Of a DNA stretch of 39,305 nucleotides, positions 30,790 to 37,894 are shown piece after piece. The position numbers and the translations under genes were made by a program. The stretch's first letter is position 1, and each line of letters opens with the position of its first letter. The notes beneath the pieces were generated by a model, which worked only from the letters and a program-made list of their open reading frames with translations, had not been told where the DNA came from and did no database searches. The stretch comes from Patescibacteria group bacterium. Its GTDB lineage: Bacteria; Patescibacteriota; Patescibacteriia; UBA1558; UBA10009. The stretch covers positions 1 to 39,305 of the forward strand of contig JAHITV010000010.1 of the NCBI GenBank assembly GCA_018817315.1, read 5' to 3'.

Positions 30790-31041
30790 TTAGCCAGTAC
30801 CAGTAAGAGATACTGGATTTTGTTGGCTAACAGCACGTCGGTGCCTTTTTTTGGGAATAGTATCGTGCCAGTATAGCCCTCCAAAAAACATTATTACGGC
30901 AATTGTCCCGCCAATCAAAATGGCTGTCGTAGAAAGCGATTCTGAACTGCCGATGAGGAGTAAGGCGATAATTCCGATCCCCAGCAGAAAGTTTGAGCAA
31001 ATACGCTCCCACACTTTTAAGTAAGAACTTAATGAGCTCAT
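30790..31041 (-). CDS. Small membrane protein, 83 aa
   Basis: Two membrane segments (FLLGIGIIALLLIG and TTAILIGGTIAVIMFFGGLYW) and a basic C-terminal tail (KKRHRRA). Family not recognised. It has the clearest expression signals in the window: a consensus promoter, an AGGAGGG sequence five bases before the ATG and its own terminator. It is therefore a well-expressed single-gene unit. The general shape recalls small envelope or stress proteins. Confidence 0.75.
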   Translation of the reverse strand: MSSLSSYLKVWERICSNFLLGIGIIALLLIGSSESLSTTAILIGGTIAVIMFFGGLYWHDTIPKKRHRRAVSQQNPVSLTGTG

Positions 31042-31090
31042 ATACCCTCCTTAAACCAGCTAATTATGTTTTGTACTTAATGATAAAAAA

Positions 31091-31119
31091 ATTATAACGC
31101 TTTTTTTATTTCTTGTCAA
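31091..31119 (-). promoter_or_regulatory. Perfect consensus sigma-70 promoter for the 83-aa membrane protein
   Basis: On the minus strand, TTGACA (31119-31114), an exact 17-bp spacer and TATAAT (31096-31091). The start would be near 31084, about 43 nt before the ATG. Confidence 0.9.
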
Positions 31120-31153
31120 GTATTAGATAATTCACTTTTTTGTTAAGATAATC

Positions 31154-32401
31154 ATGATGAATGATTTATTTGATCAAAATTTAAAAAAGGACCTGCCTTT
31201 GGCAGAAAGATTAAGACCTTTGGATTTATCCGGTTTTGTGGGTCAAATACATTTGGTGGGACCTAATACAATTTTACGTAAAGCCATTGAATTAGATAAT
31301 CTTCCCTCAATGATTTTTTGGGGTCCTCCTGGTTGCGGTAAAACAACTTTAGCCAGAATTATTGCTAAAAAAACCAAAGCAGTTTTTGTTCAATTAAGCG
31401 CCGTGGCCGGTTCAATTAGTCAGCTTAAGGAAATAATTTCTGCTGCCAGAGAAAGAAAAAAATTCCATCAGCAAAAAACCATTTTATTTGTGGATGAGAT
31501 TCATCGTTTTAATAAAACTCAACAAGCAACTTTTTTGCCGGTAATTGAAGACGGCACTATTATCCTGATTGGCGCTACTACAGAAAATCCTTCTTTTGAG
31601 GTAATTGCTCCTTTACTTTCCCGTGCTCAGGTATTTATCTTAAATACTTTGGAGACAAAAGATCTTGCCAAAATTTTACAACTTGCTTTAGTGTCTGATT
31701 ATGGTCTTAAAGCAAAAAAAGTAAAAATAGATGACGAAGTTATTAATTATTTATCATTAATGTCAGCTGGTGATGCCAGAGTTGCTTTAAATGCTTTAGA
31801 GCTGGCTGTAAAAACGACAAAATCTGATAAAGATGGTATAATTGAGGTGTCTAAAGAGATAGTACAAGAATCTTTGCAAAAGACGCATCTGCTTTATGAT
31901 AAAGCTGGTGAAGAACATTACAATATTATTTCTGCTTTACATAAAAGTATGCGCGGTTCAGATGCTGATGCCAGTTTGTATTGGTTAGGTAGAATGTTGG
32001 AGGCGGGTGAAGATCCTTTGTATATTGCCAGACGTCTTATTCGTTTTGCTTCCGAAGATATTGGCGTGGCTGATCCTCAAGCTCTAAATCAGGCAGTAGC
32101 AGCTTATCAGGCCTGTCACTTTATTGGTTTGCCAGAATGTAAATTAAATTTGGCTCAAGCTGTGGTTTATTTAGCTTGCGCTCCTAAAAGCAATAAACTG
32201 TATTCAGCTTACCAAGCTGTTTTAAAAGACATTAAAGATTTACCTAGTTATCCTGTACCTCTTCATTTAAGAAACGCTCCTACAGAATTAATGAAAGAAA
32301 TCGGCTACGGTAAAGATTATAAATACAATCCTGATTATAATGAACCAGTTGAACAAGATTATTCCCCCCCAGAATTAAAAGGTAAAAAATACCTTGATTA
32401 A
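31154..32401 (+). CDS. rarA: Replication-associated recombination protein A (RarA/MgsA AAA+ ATPase)
   Basis: Acts at stalled replication forks. Landmarks are PLAERLRPLDLSGFVGQ, Walker A GPPGCGKT (residues 57-64), Walker B FVDEIHRFNK (about 112-121), sensor 1 IGATTENPSFEV, and the C-terminal tetramer domain with HKSMRGSDADASLYWLGRML and RRLIRFASEDIGVADP. The 415-aa length is typical. The start could be the ATG at 31154 or the next codon. Confidence 0.96.
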   Translation: MMNDLFDQNLKKDLPLAERLRPLDLSGFVGQIHLVGPNTILRKAIELDNLPSMIFWGPPGCGKTTLARIIAKKTKAVFVQLSAVAGSISQLKEIISAARERKKFHQQKTILFVDEIHRFNKTQQATFLPVIEDGTIILIGATTENPSFEVIAPLLSRAQVFILNTLETKDLAKILQLALVSDYGLKAKKVKIDDEVINYLSLMSAGDARVALNALELAVKTTKSDKDGIIEVSKEIVQESLQKTHLLYDKAGEEHYNIISALHKSMRGSDADASLYWLGRMLEAGEDPLYIARRLIRFASEDIGVADPQALNQAVAAYQACHFIGLPECKLNLAQAVVYLACAPKSNKLYSAYQAVLKDIKDLPSYPVPLHLRNAPTELMKEIGYGKDYKYNPDYNEPVEQDYSPPELKGKKYLD

Positions 32402-32574
32402 TAAATCCTAAGCACGAATTTCTAAATCCCATTCGGCCTGAGCTCACGGCCGAAGGCTAAACAAATTCAAATTACCAAATGATCAAATTTTTAAAACTTT
32501 TTGAACATTAGAAAATTTGAATTTAGGTAATTGTTTAGAACATTAGGATTTAGAATTTATAATTTAATTTTTTT
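32402..32574. repeat. Imperfect palindromic intergenic repeat, copy B
   Basis: The whole gap after rarA is repeat. The left half has AAATCCTAAGCACGAATTTC and AAACAAATTCAAATTACC; the right half has GAATTTAGGTAATTGTTTAG and TTAGGATTTAGAATTT, largely complementary. A GC hairpin (TTCGGCC 32432-32438 with GGCCGAA 32448-32454) is nested inside. Relatives lie at 10366 and 35936. Confidence 0.7.
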
Positions 32575-32898
32575 ATGCATCCTGATAAGTGGCAAGAGAT
32601 AAAAGAGAAAATAAAAAATAGTATGGAAGTTTTGGATGAAAGAACAGAGAGCAATGAAGAAAGAAAAGAATCAACAGAAATCATTGAATTTAAGAGTCCT
32701 TTGGGTAAAATGAAATTAGAATGGGTTACCAGACCCAAGCTTTTGGATAAAAAGACACATTTTAGCCGACGTATAGGGGGCGAAGTAAAGGTTGATTATG
32801 TTTATGCCGATAATGAATTCACTCATACTTTAAAGATTTATCAGGAAGATGGAAGCGAAGATTGGCAGGAAATGAAGTCAGATAAATGGAGTTTTTAA
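32575..32898 (+). CDS. Hypothetical CPR-type protein, 107 aa
   Basis: A soluble charged protein. It starts MHPDKWQEIKEKIKNSMEVL and then has a Glu-rich linker and a strand-rich core (IIEFKSPLGKMKLEWVTRPK, KVDYVYADNEFTHTLKIY) that ends DWQEMKSDKWSF. The PLGKMKLEW and DKKTHFSRRIG words look conserved, but I know no function. It is first in a run of five co-oriented genes reaching to 35758. Confidence 0.65.
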   Translation: MHPDKWQEIKEKIKNSMEVLDERTESNEERKESTEIIEFKSPLGKMKLEWVTRPKLLDKKTHFSRRIGGEVKVDYVYADNEFTHTLKIYQEDGSEDWQEMKSDKWSF

Positions 32899-32917
32899 TA
32901 GTTTAAAATATATTTAT

Positions 32918-33241
32918 ATGGAGAAAAAAATTGGAACACAAATTTTAAAATACAGCATTGGCGGAGCAATTTTGGAAATTATTTACTGTGTTTTAGTTGC
33001 TTTGTTTATGCTTAGTATGGAAAACATTGCTGATAAACCAGGAGGAATTTTGACAATTGTAGCCATGTTGCTCCTTTTAGTGTTTAGTGCTGCTTTATCA
33101 GGATTTTTGATTTTTGGCTATCCTTTATATTTAGTTACTCAAAAAGAGTACCGTTTAGCAATTATTAGTTTAGTAATTAGTTTGGTTACTTTAATGATAG
33201 GCGCTTTAATCATAGTTTCCTTAATCATGTTGTTTAGATAG
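32918..33241 (+). CDS. Membrane protein, 107 aa, three hydrophobic segments
   Basis: Hydrophobic segments lie at about residues 12-32, 45-68 and 78-103, joined by short loops. There is no recognised motif. It starts 19 bp after the previous gene, without an SD sequence, and probably belongs to the same transcript. A small helper subunit for the neighbouring envelope proteins is possible but unproven. Confidence 0.6.
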   Translation: MEKKIGTQILKYSIGGAILEIIYCVLVALFMLSMENIADKPGGILTIVAMLLLLVFSAALSGFLIFGYPLYLVTQKEYRLAIISLVISLVTLMIGALIIVSLIMLFR

Positions 33242-33278
33242 ATTTTTTAAGTAATTCAATATTTAAAATATAATTATT

Positions 33279-33710
33279 ATGAATTTTGGAAGGATATTAC
33301 TTTTTGCTTTTTTGCTTTATTATTCCACCATAGTTTTAACTGTTAGTTCGGCAGTGGTCAGCGCTGACTCTAATTTTATAATTCAAACAAAGCCAAATCA
33401 GGAATTATATTTAAGGCAGCATCAGTTAAAAACAGAATATCAGCAAAGTTTAAAAACTTTATTGGAAAATTATAGTCATGAGGAAGGCAAGCAGCAGTCC
33501 ATGCAAAAATTTGAGGATGATTTATTGGTTTTAATGGTGCCGGTTGAATTTCGGAATTTACATTTTCAATTAGTTGGAGCAATTAATAAATTCAAGGAAG
33601 GTGATCTTGCTTCTTTGGATGAAACCAGTTTGATTTTAGAAAAGATAGTAAAAAAATATAGTTGGCTATCTTCTGAACTATCGCTTTTTATCATCAATAA
33701 TTTTTATTAA
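33279..33710 (+). CDS. Exported or anchored hypothetical protein, 143 aa
   Basis: An N-terminal signal or anchor (ILLFAFLLYYSTIVLTVSSA, then AVVSAD, a plausible cleavage site) is followed by an all-helical region of about 110 residues (LRQHQLKTEYQQSLKTLLEN, LVGAINKFKEGDLASLDE). No family is recognised. It lies between two membrane-protein genes and likely faces the cell surface. Confidence 0.6.
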   Translation: MNFGRILLFAFLLYYSTIVLTVSSAVVSADSNFIIQTKPNQELYLRQHQLKTEYQQSLKTLLENYSHEEGKQQSMQKFEDDLLVLMVPVEFRNLHFQLVGAINKFKEGDLASLDETSLILEKIVKKYSWLSSELSLFIINNFY

Positions 33711-33726
33711 GTTTAAATAACTTTTA

Positions 33727-34491
33727 ATGTTATATTATCGCCTTTTTAGTTATTTAATTGTACTTCTTTTAGCTTTTTTATTAAGTCTTTTATTTTGGAA
33801 AGAAACGTTGATATATGGGATTTTAGTTAGCAGTTGTTTGCTTGCTTTTTGGGGTATTTGGTTTTTGGTAGATAGAAAAGTTGAAACTAAAAAAGAAAAG
33901 TTTTTTTATTCTTTTTTTGGTTTTTTAATAATTTTTAGCGCTATTTTTCTTTTCATTTTTATAGAGAATATTTTCTTAAAAATAGTGCTGGCAGTTACCG
34001 CTATTTCTTTATTTTTTTATTATATTGATCAATTATTCACTCAATATTTTAAAAAGATGGTTGTTGGCTTGGAAAAATTATGGGTGTTTTTTCGCTTAAG
34101 CCAAATTTTTATAATATTTTTATTGGCTTCTTCCTTTTTTGGTTTAACAGCTTTTTTATACACTCCAGTTTTTTGGCTGGCTTTAATTCTTCCAGTGCTA
34201 ATACTGGTCTTGGGTTGGTATAATAATTATGGCAGTTGGGATGTTAAAATTAAAGCTTTTTATTTTAAATTAATTATTGCTTTATTGATTGGTGAATTAT
34301 TTGTGGTTATTTCTTTTTTACCTTTGATTTATTATTTAAAGGGCATGTTGCTGGTTATTTTTTATTTTTTTATTAATGAGTCAATTAATTGGCACTTTAG
34401 CAAAGAACGTCAGGCGAAACAGTTAGCCACTTATCTATTAATAAGTATTATTCTGATTTTGTTGATTCTGGGGACAGCCACTTGGTTTTAG
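33727..34491 (+). CDS. Polytopic membrane protein, 254 aa
   Basis: About eight hydrophobic segments, rich in Phe, Leu and Ile, with short charged loops (DRKVETKKEK, NESINWHFSKERQAKQ). No catalytic motif is visible. It starts 16 bp after the exported protein and ends 40 bp before the HtrA-like gene, so all may act together at the membrane. The function is unknown. Confidence 0.65.
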   Translation: MLYYRLFSYLIVLLLAFLLSLLFWKETLIYGILVSSCLLAFWGIWFLVDRKVETKKEKFFYSFFGFLIIFSAIFLFIFIENIFLKIVLAVTAISLFFYYIDQLFTQYFKKMVVGLEKLWVFFRLSQIFIIFLLASSFFGLTAFLYTPVFWLALILPVLILVLGWYNNYGSWDVKIKAFYFKLIIALLIGELFVVISFLPLIYYLKGMLLVIFYFFINESINWHFSKERQAKQLATYLLISIILILLILGTATWF

Positions 34492-34531
34492 GATCTTGGA
34501 AATAATGAGAAATTAGTTTATAATATAAGAT

Positions 34532-35758
34532 ATGGACAAAAACCCAAAGAAAAAGAAAGAAAAAAAAGAAATTATAGCTAAAATTTATCAACAGTCATTT
34601 ACCTCACCTACAAAAAGCAGTGGCGTAAGTAGTAAGGTATTCTTTTTTTATTTAATTGTTTCTATAATTGCCGGTTTTTTAGCCGGTTTTGTGCAGGATT
34701 TATGGTTTAGCGATTATAATCAGATTATTGTGCCTACCATTAATACTAATGAAACCAAAGAGGTTTTAGACCTTAATTTTTTACTTGAGGAAGATGATAA
34801 GGTTTTTAATCAAGCTTTAATGCAGCTTAGAAGCCAGGTAGTTGGTTTTTATAAGAGAAGAAGCAAAGATAATATTTTAGATTCTCTTTATTTAGAAAAG
34901 GACTTTTTAGGCAGTGGTTTAGCCGTTACCAGCGACGGTTGGCTAATGACTCATCAAAGCGTTGTCAAAGAAGAGGATTATGTAATTATCACTCCTGATA
35001 AAGAGATTCTTGAACCTGTAAAAACAGTTATTGATCCTTTCAGTCAAACAGTGTTAGTTAAGGTTTTGAGTCAAAATTTATCTCCGGTAAGATTTGCTGA
35101 TTTGGATGCAATAAAGCCTACAGATCCGTTACTGGTAGCCAGATATTCTATGCAAAATCATGGTTCAGATCTTACTAAGACTTTGATTCAAAAATTCGCT
35201 TATCATGATCAAAGCCAGGGTAGCGATTTTTTACTGTCCACTGAACAGATAGATCATTATTTAAAAATTTCTTCCACCTTAGATGCTGTTTATAATGGCG
35301 GCTTTTTACTTAATGAACACATGGAAGTAATTGGTATGCTTTTTGATTCTGGAAAAGAGCAGATTCGTTTGGCTGTTCCCAGTTATTATTTAAACTCTAC
35401 TGTTAATAATTTTCTGGAAAGTTCCGAAGAAGTAATTCGTAGTTTTTTGGGGGTGCGTTATGTTGATTTAAGCGAAGCTTTGGGTTTAAGCGATAAAATT
35501 ACTGAAGGTCAAAGTAAGGGAGCAGTGCTTTTAGGGGATAGTGAAAATGATATTTTAGCTGTTATTGATAAAAGTCCGGCAGCTGTTGCCGGCCTTGAGG
35601 CAGGGGATGTTATTTTAAAAGTTAATAATGAGGATGTTGATGAGAAAAATTCTTTAACTAAATTGATCAATGATTACACTCCTGGTCAGGAATTAACTTT
35701 AACTATTAGTAGGGCAGGGGAAGGTCAGGAAATAAAGGTTATTTTAGGGGAACTGTAA
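34532..35758 (+). CDS. HtrA/DegP-like PDZ protein with lost catalytic triad (pseudoprotease)
   Basis: A basic cytoplasmic start, one membrane anchor (about residues 33-53), a trypsin-like domain and a C-terminal PDZ domain (about 300-408, GLEAGDVILKVNNEDV). Aligned by eye to DegS, the His motif TNxHV reads THQSVV (about 139-144), the Asp motif DxxxDLAVL reads DPFSQTVLV (about 167-175), and GNSGG reads VYNGG (about 252-256). His, Asp and Ser are thus Ser, Gln and Asn. The fold markers GSGLAVTSDGWLMT and EVIGM are kept. It should bind peptides or partners but not cut. It is last in the 32575-35758 run. Confidence 0.82.
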   Translation: MDKNPKKKKEKKEIIAKIYQQSFTSPTKSSGVSSKVFFFYLIVSIIAGFLAGFVQDLWFSDYNQIIVPTINTNETKEVLDLNFLLEEDDKVFNQALMQLRSQVVGFYKRRSKDNILDSLYLEKDFLGSGLAVTSDGWLMTHQSVVKEEDYVIITPDKEILEPVKTVIDPFSQTVLVKVLSQNLSPVRFADLDAIKPTDPLLVARYSMQNHGSDLTKTLIQKFAYHDQSQGSDFLLSTEQIDHYLKISSTLDAVYNGGFLLNEHMEVIGMLFDSGKEQIRLAVPSYYLNSTVNNFLESSEEVIRSFLGVRYVDLSEALGLSDKITEGQSKGAVLLGDSENDILAVIDKSPAAVAGLEAGDVILKVNNEDVDEKNSLTKLINDYTPGQELTLTISRAGEGQEIKVILGEL

Positions 35759-35861
35759 TTATTGGCTATAAGGTTAATTAGTTATTAGATTAAAATCTTT
35801 ACTTTATTAAGTGGAGATTTTTTGTTTTAAAAAATGATAATTTATCTCAATACTTTAATAA

Positions 35862-35890
35862 TTGTACTTTCGGTTTATTTTCGGTATAAT
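35862..35890 (+). promoter_or_regulatory. Promoter upstream of lexA
   Basis: TTGTAC (35862-35867), a 17-bp spacer and TATAAT (35885-35890). The start would be near 35897, leaving a 150-nt leader that contains a DnaA box and a palindromic repeat. Confidence 0.6.
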
Positions 35891-35914
35891 AATAGTAAAG
35901 GGAAATATTGTTTC

Positions 35915-35923
35915 TGTGGATAA
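35915..35923 (-). promoter_or_regulatory. Perfect DnaA-box consensus in the lexA leader
   Basis: TGTGGATAA, the reverse complement of TTATCCACA, about 18 bp after the predicted lexA start site. This is a position where a bound protein could block transcription. Confidence 0.45.
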
Positions 35924-35935
35924 CTTATACATATT

Positions 35936-36042
35936 TAAATCCTAAACAACATTAAAATTCTAATTTCAAATGTTTAAAACTATTTTGATATTTGAATTTC
36001 GGTCATTAGAATTTGTTTAGGGTTTAGTATTTAATAAAAAAG
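35936..36042. repeat. Imperfect palindromic intergenic repeat, copy C
   Basis: The left half TTTAAATCCTAAACAACATT and AATTTCAAATG mirrors the right half GAATTTGTTTAGGGTTTAG. It matches copy A (10366-10515) in order and wording, including AATTCTAATTTCAAATGT-type and TTTTGATATTTG segments. It fills the lexA leader. Confidence 0.7.
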
Positions 36043-36045
36043 TTT

Positions 36046-36663
36046 ATGAACAAATTATCAAAACGTCAAAAGGAAATTATAGATTTTGTTGTAGAATATA
36101 TCCAGAAAAATAGTTATTCTCCTAGTTATATGGAAATTGCTGCACATTTTAGCATTTCCTCGCCAGCCACTGTTCACCAGCATATTAAGGGTTTACAGGA
36201 GAAAGGCTATTTAAAAGCCAATTTTAATCAAAAAAGAGCTTTAGAGCCTGTATTTTTATCAAATTACCGTGACGCTATTGCTGTTGATCTGCCTTTAGTT
36301 GGTTTAATTACTGCTGGTGAGCCAATTGAAGCAGTTGAGGATAAAGAAGCAATGGCTGTACCTGCTGATTTTGTAGCTAATGCTGAAAATTCCTATATTT
36401 TAAAAGTAAAAGGTCAATCCATGATTGAGGAAGGTATTTGGGATGGTGATTATGTTATTGTGGAGAGAAATTATAGTCCTAAAAATGGCGATGTGGTTGT
36501 GGCTTTACTTGACAATGCTTATGCTACTTTAAAGAAATTTTATCGTGAAAAGAATCGCATTCGTTTACAGCCAGCCAATTCTACTATGAAGCCGATTTAT
36601 TCCAAAAATCCCTTAATTCAAGGGATTGTTAGAGCAATTATTAGAAAATTTAGTATTGTTTGA
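36046..36663 (+). CDS. lexA: LexA repressor
   Basis: SOS regulator that cleaves itself with RecA. The N-terminal winged helix is KRQKEIIDFVVEYIQKNSYS, with the recognition region SPATVHQHIKGLQEKGYL. The cleavage site is Ala90-Gly91 (ITAGEP). The Ser-Lys dyad is Ser125 (KGQSMIEEGI) and Lys163 (ATLKKFY). The 205-aa length is typical. I see no GAAC-N4-GTTC operator in the leader. It converges with the small HTH gene. Confidence 0.95.
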   Translation: MNKLSKRQKEIIDFVVEYIQKNSYSPSYMEIAAHFSISSPATVHQHIKGLQEKGYLKANFNQKRALEPVFLSNYRDAIAVDLPLVGLITAGEPIEAVEDKEAMAVPADFVANAENSYILKVKGQSMIEEGIWDGDYVIVERNYSPKNGDVVVALLDNAYATLKKFYREKNRIRLQPANSTMKPIYSKNPLIQGIVRAIIRKFSIV

Positions 36664-36681
36664 CTTTATACAAATATAAGA

Positions 36682-37005
36682 TTATTTTTCAGGCTTAAAA
36701 TAATCATTTCTTAATTTATCAATAAGTTCTGGATTAGGGCTGTATTTACGGTTTTTAATTTTCCATTTTTCTACGAATTTTCCTATTCCTTCTGTGGATA
36801 AAATATTTTTTCTTCTGGTTGATAGTTGTGACCATCTAAGAACACTTTCAAAATTTATTTTATATCTATTTTTAACTACAATATATCTTATTTCCTGATT
36901 TTTTATTGCTTGTCTTATTGTTTTTGTGGAAACGCCAAATAATCTGGAAGCTTCACTTATAGAAACTCTAATTGGCAGTAGTGGTTTTTTATTATCATTA
37001 TTCAT
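36682..37005 (-). CDS. Helix-turn-helix (MerR/excisionase-like) DNA-binding protein
   Basis: A 107-aa basic protein with the pattern ISEASRLFGVSTKTIRQAIK then NQEIRYIVVKNRYKINFESV, a MerR/Xis-type winged helix (residues about 14-60) that ends before a basic tail. The targets are unknown. It converges with lexA with an 18-bp gap. A perfect DnaA-box consensus lies within its coding sequence (36793-36801), probably by codon chance. Confidence 0.7.
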   Translation of the reverse strand: MNNDNKKPLLPIRVSISEASRLFGVSTKTIRQAIKNQEIRYIVVKNRYKINFESVLRWSQLSTRRKNILSTEGIGKFVEKWKIKNRKYSPNPELIDKLRNDYFKPEK

Positions 37006-37261
37006 TATTTATATTTTAACATATTATACACTATTCTATAACTAATTTATGTTTTTAATAAACTAAATAAATTATTTTAGTATTTAATTCCAGAATAATG
37101 TATACTTTATAAAATAAATCTATACCCGCTGATTTAGTGGGCTGGATAAACATTTTTAAAATTATTGAACAATAAATCATTTTATAAGTCAAATTAGTAA
37201 AAAGAATAGAAAATTTAATAATATAAAATATTTATCTTGGATTTATATAGTAGTCCTATTT

Positions 37262-37318
37262 TTTTGCTAAAAATAAGCAAAATAATATATAGACAAAAAT
37301 ATTAAAATATTTTATAAT
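37262..37318 (+). promoter_or_regulatory. Promoter and upstream inverted repeat for the ECF sigma operon
   Basis: TAGACA (37290-37295), a 17-bp spacer and TATAAT (37313-37318) lie about 40 bp before the sigma gene. Just upstream, TTTTGCT (37262-37268) and AGCAAAA (37276-37282) form a 7-bp inverted repeat suited to an operator. The rest of the 37006-37357 gap is AT-rich, with a short CCCGCT/AGTGGG hairpin near 37128-37146 and no gene. Confidence 0.6.
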
Positions 37319-37357
37319 AATCGCTGTAACATTTTAAAGATTATTTCGTCTAATTTA

Positions 37358-37894
37358 ATGAGTAACGATAATAAATATTCAGAGAAATTACTGATTTTTA
37401 GGGCTATAAACGGTGAACCTGAAGCGTTTGGTTCCTTATTTGATTTATATAGTAGAAGAATTTACCGCTATATTTATTTTAAAGTATCAAATGAACAATT
37501 AGCAGAAGATTTAGCTAGCCAGGCATTTTTGAAAGTTTGGGAATATATATATAAAGGAAAAAGGATTAAAAATTTTAAGTCATTCATTTATCAAACAGCC
37601 AGGAATTTAGTCATTGATTATTACCGGAGCAGAGAAAAAAAAGAATTGCCTCTTATATATATAAGTGAAGAATTAGTGGATGAAATAAAAGTAGATCCTG
37701 ATCAGGAAATTGACAGAGAAGCGTTGAAAAAATTATTGAATACTTTAAATACTGATCAAAAGGAAATAATCATTCTACGTTACATTGAAGAAATGACTAT
37801 TAGAGAAATATCTAATATTGTGGATAAGTCTACTGGTCATGTCAGAGTACTTATCCACCGGGCCTTAAAAGATTTACGTAAATATATAAAATAA
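37358..37894 (+). CDS. ECF-type RNA polymerase sigma factor
   Basis: A 178-aa protein. Region 2 is AFGSLFDLYSRRIYRYIYFK, then EQLAEDLASQAFLKVWEYI (the -10-binding part); region 4 is LNTDQKEIIILRYIEEMTIR, with a helix-turn-helix in EISNIVDKSTGHVRVLIHRA. There is no region 3, as expected for ECF factors. It should direct RNA polymerase to a small regulon; its promoter words are not known. The TAA stop shares a base with the start of the next gene (TAATG), so the two are coupled. Confidence 0.9.
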   Translation: MSNDNKYSEKLLIFRAINGEPEAFGSLFDLYSRRIYRYIYFKVSNEQLAEDLASQAFLKVWEYIYKGKRIKNFKSFIYQTARNLVIDYYRSREKKELPLIYISEELVDEIKVDPDQEIDREALKKLLNTLNTDQKEIIILRYIEEMTIREISNIVDKSTGHVRVLIHRALKDLRKYIK

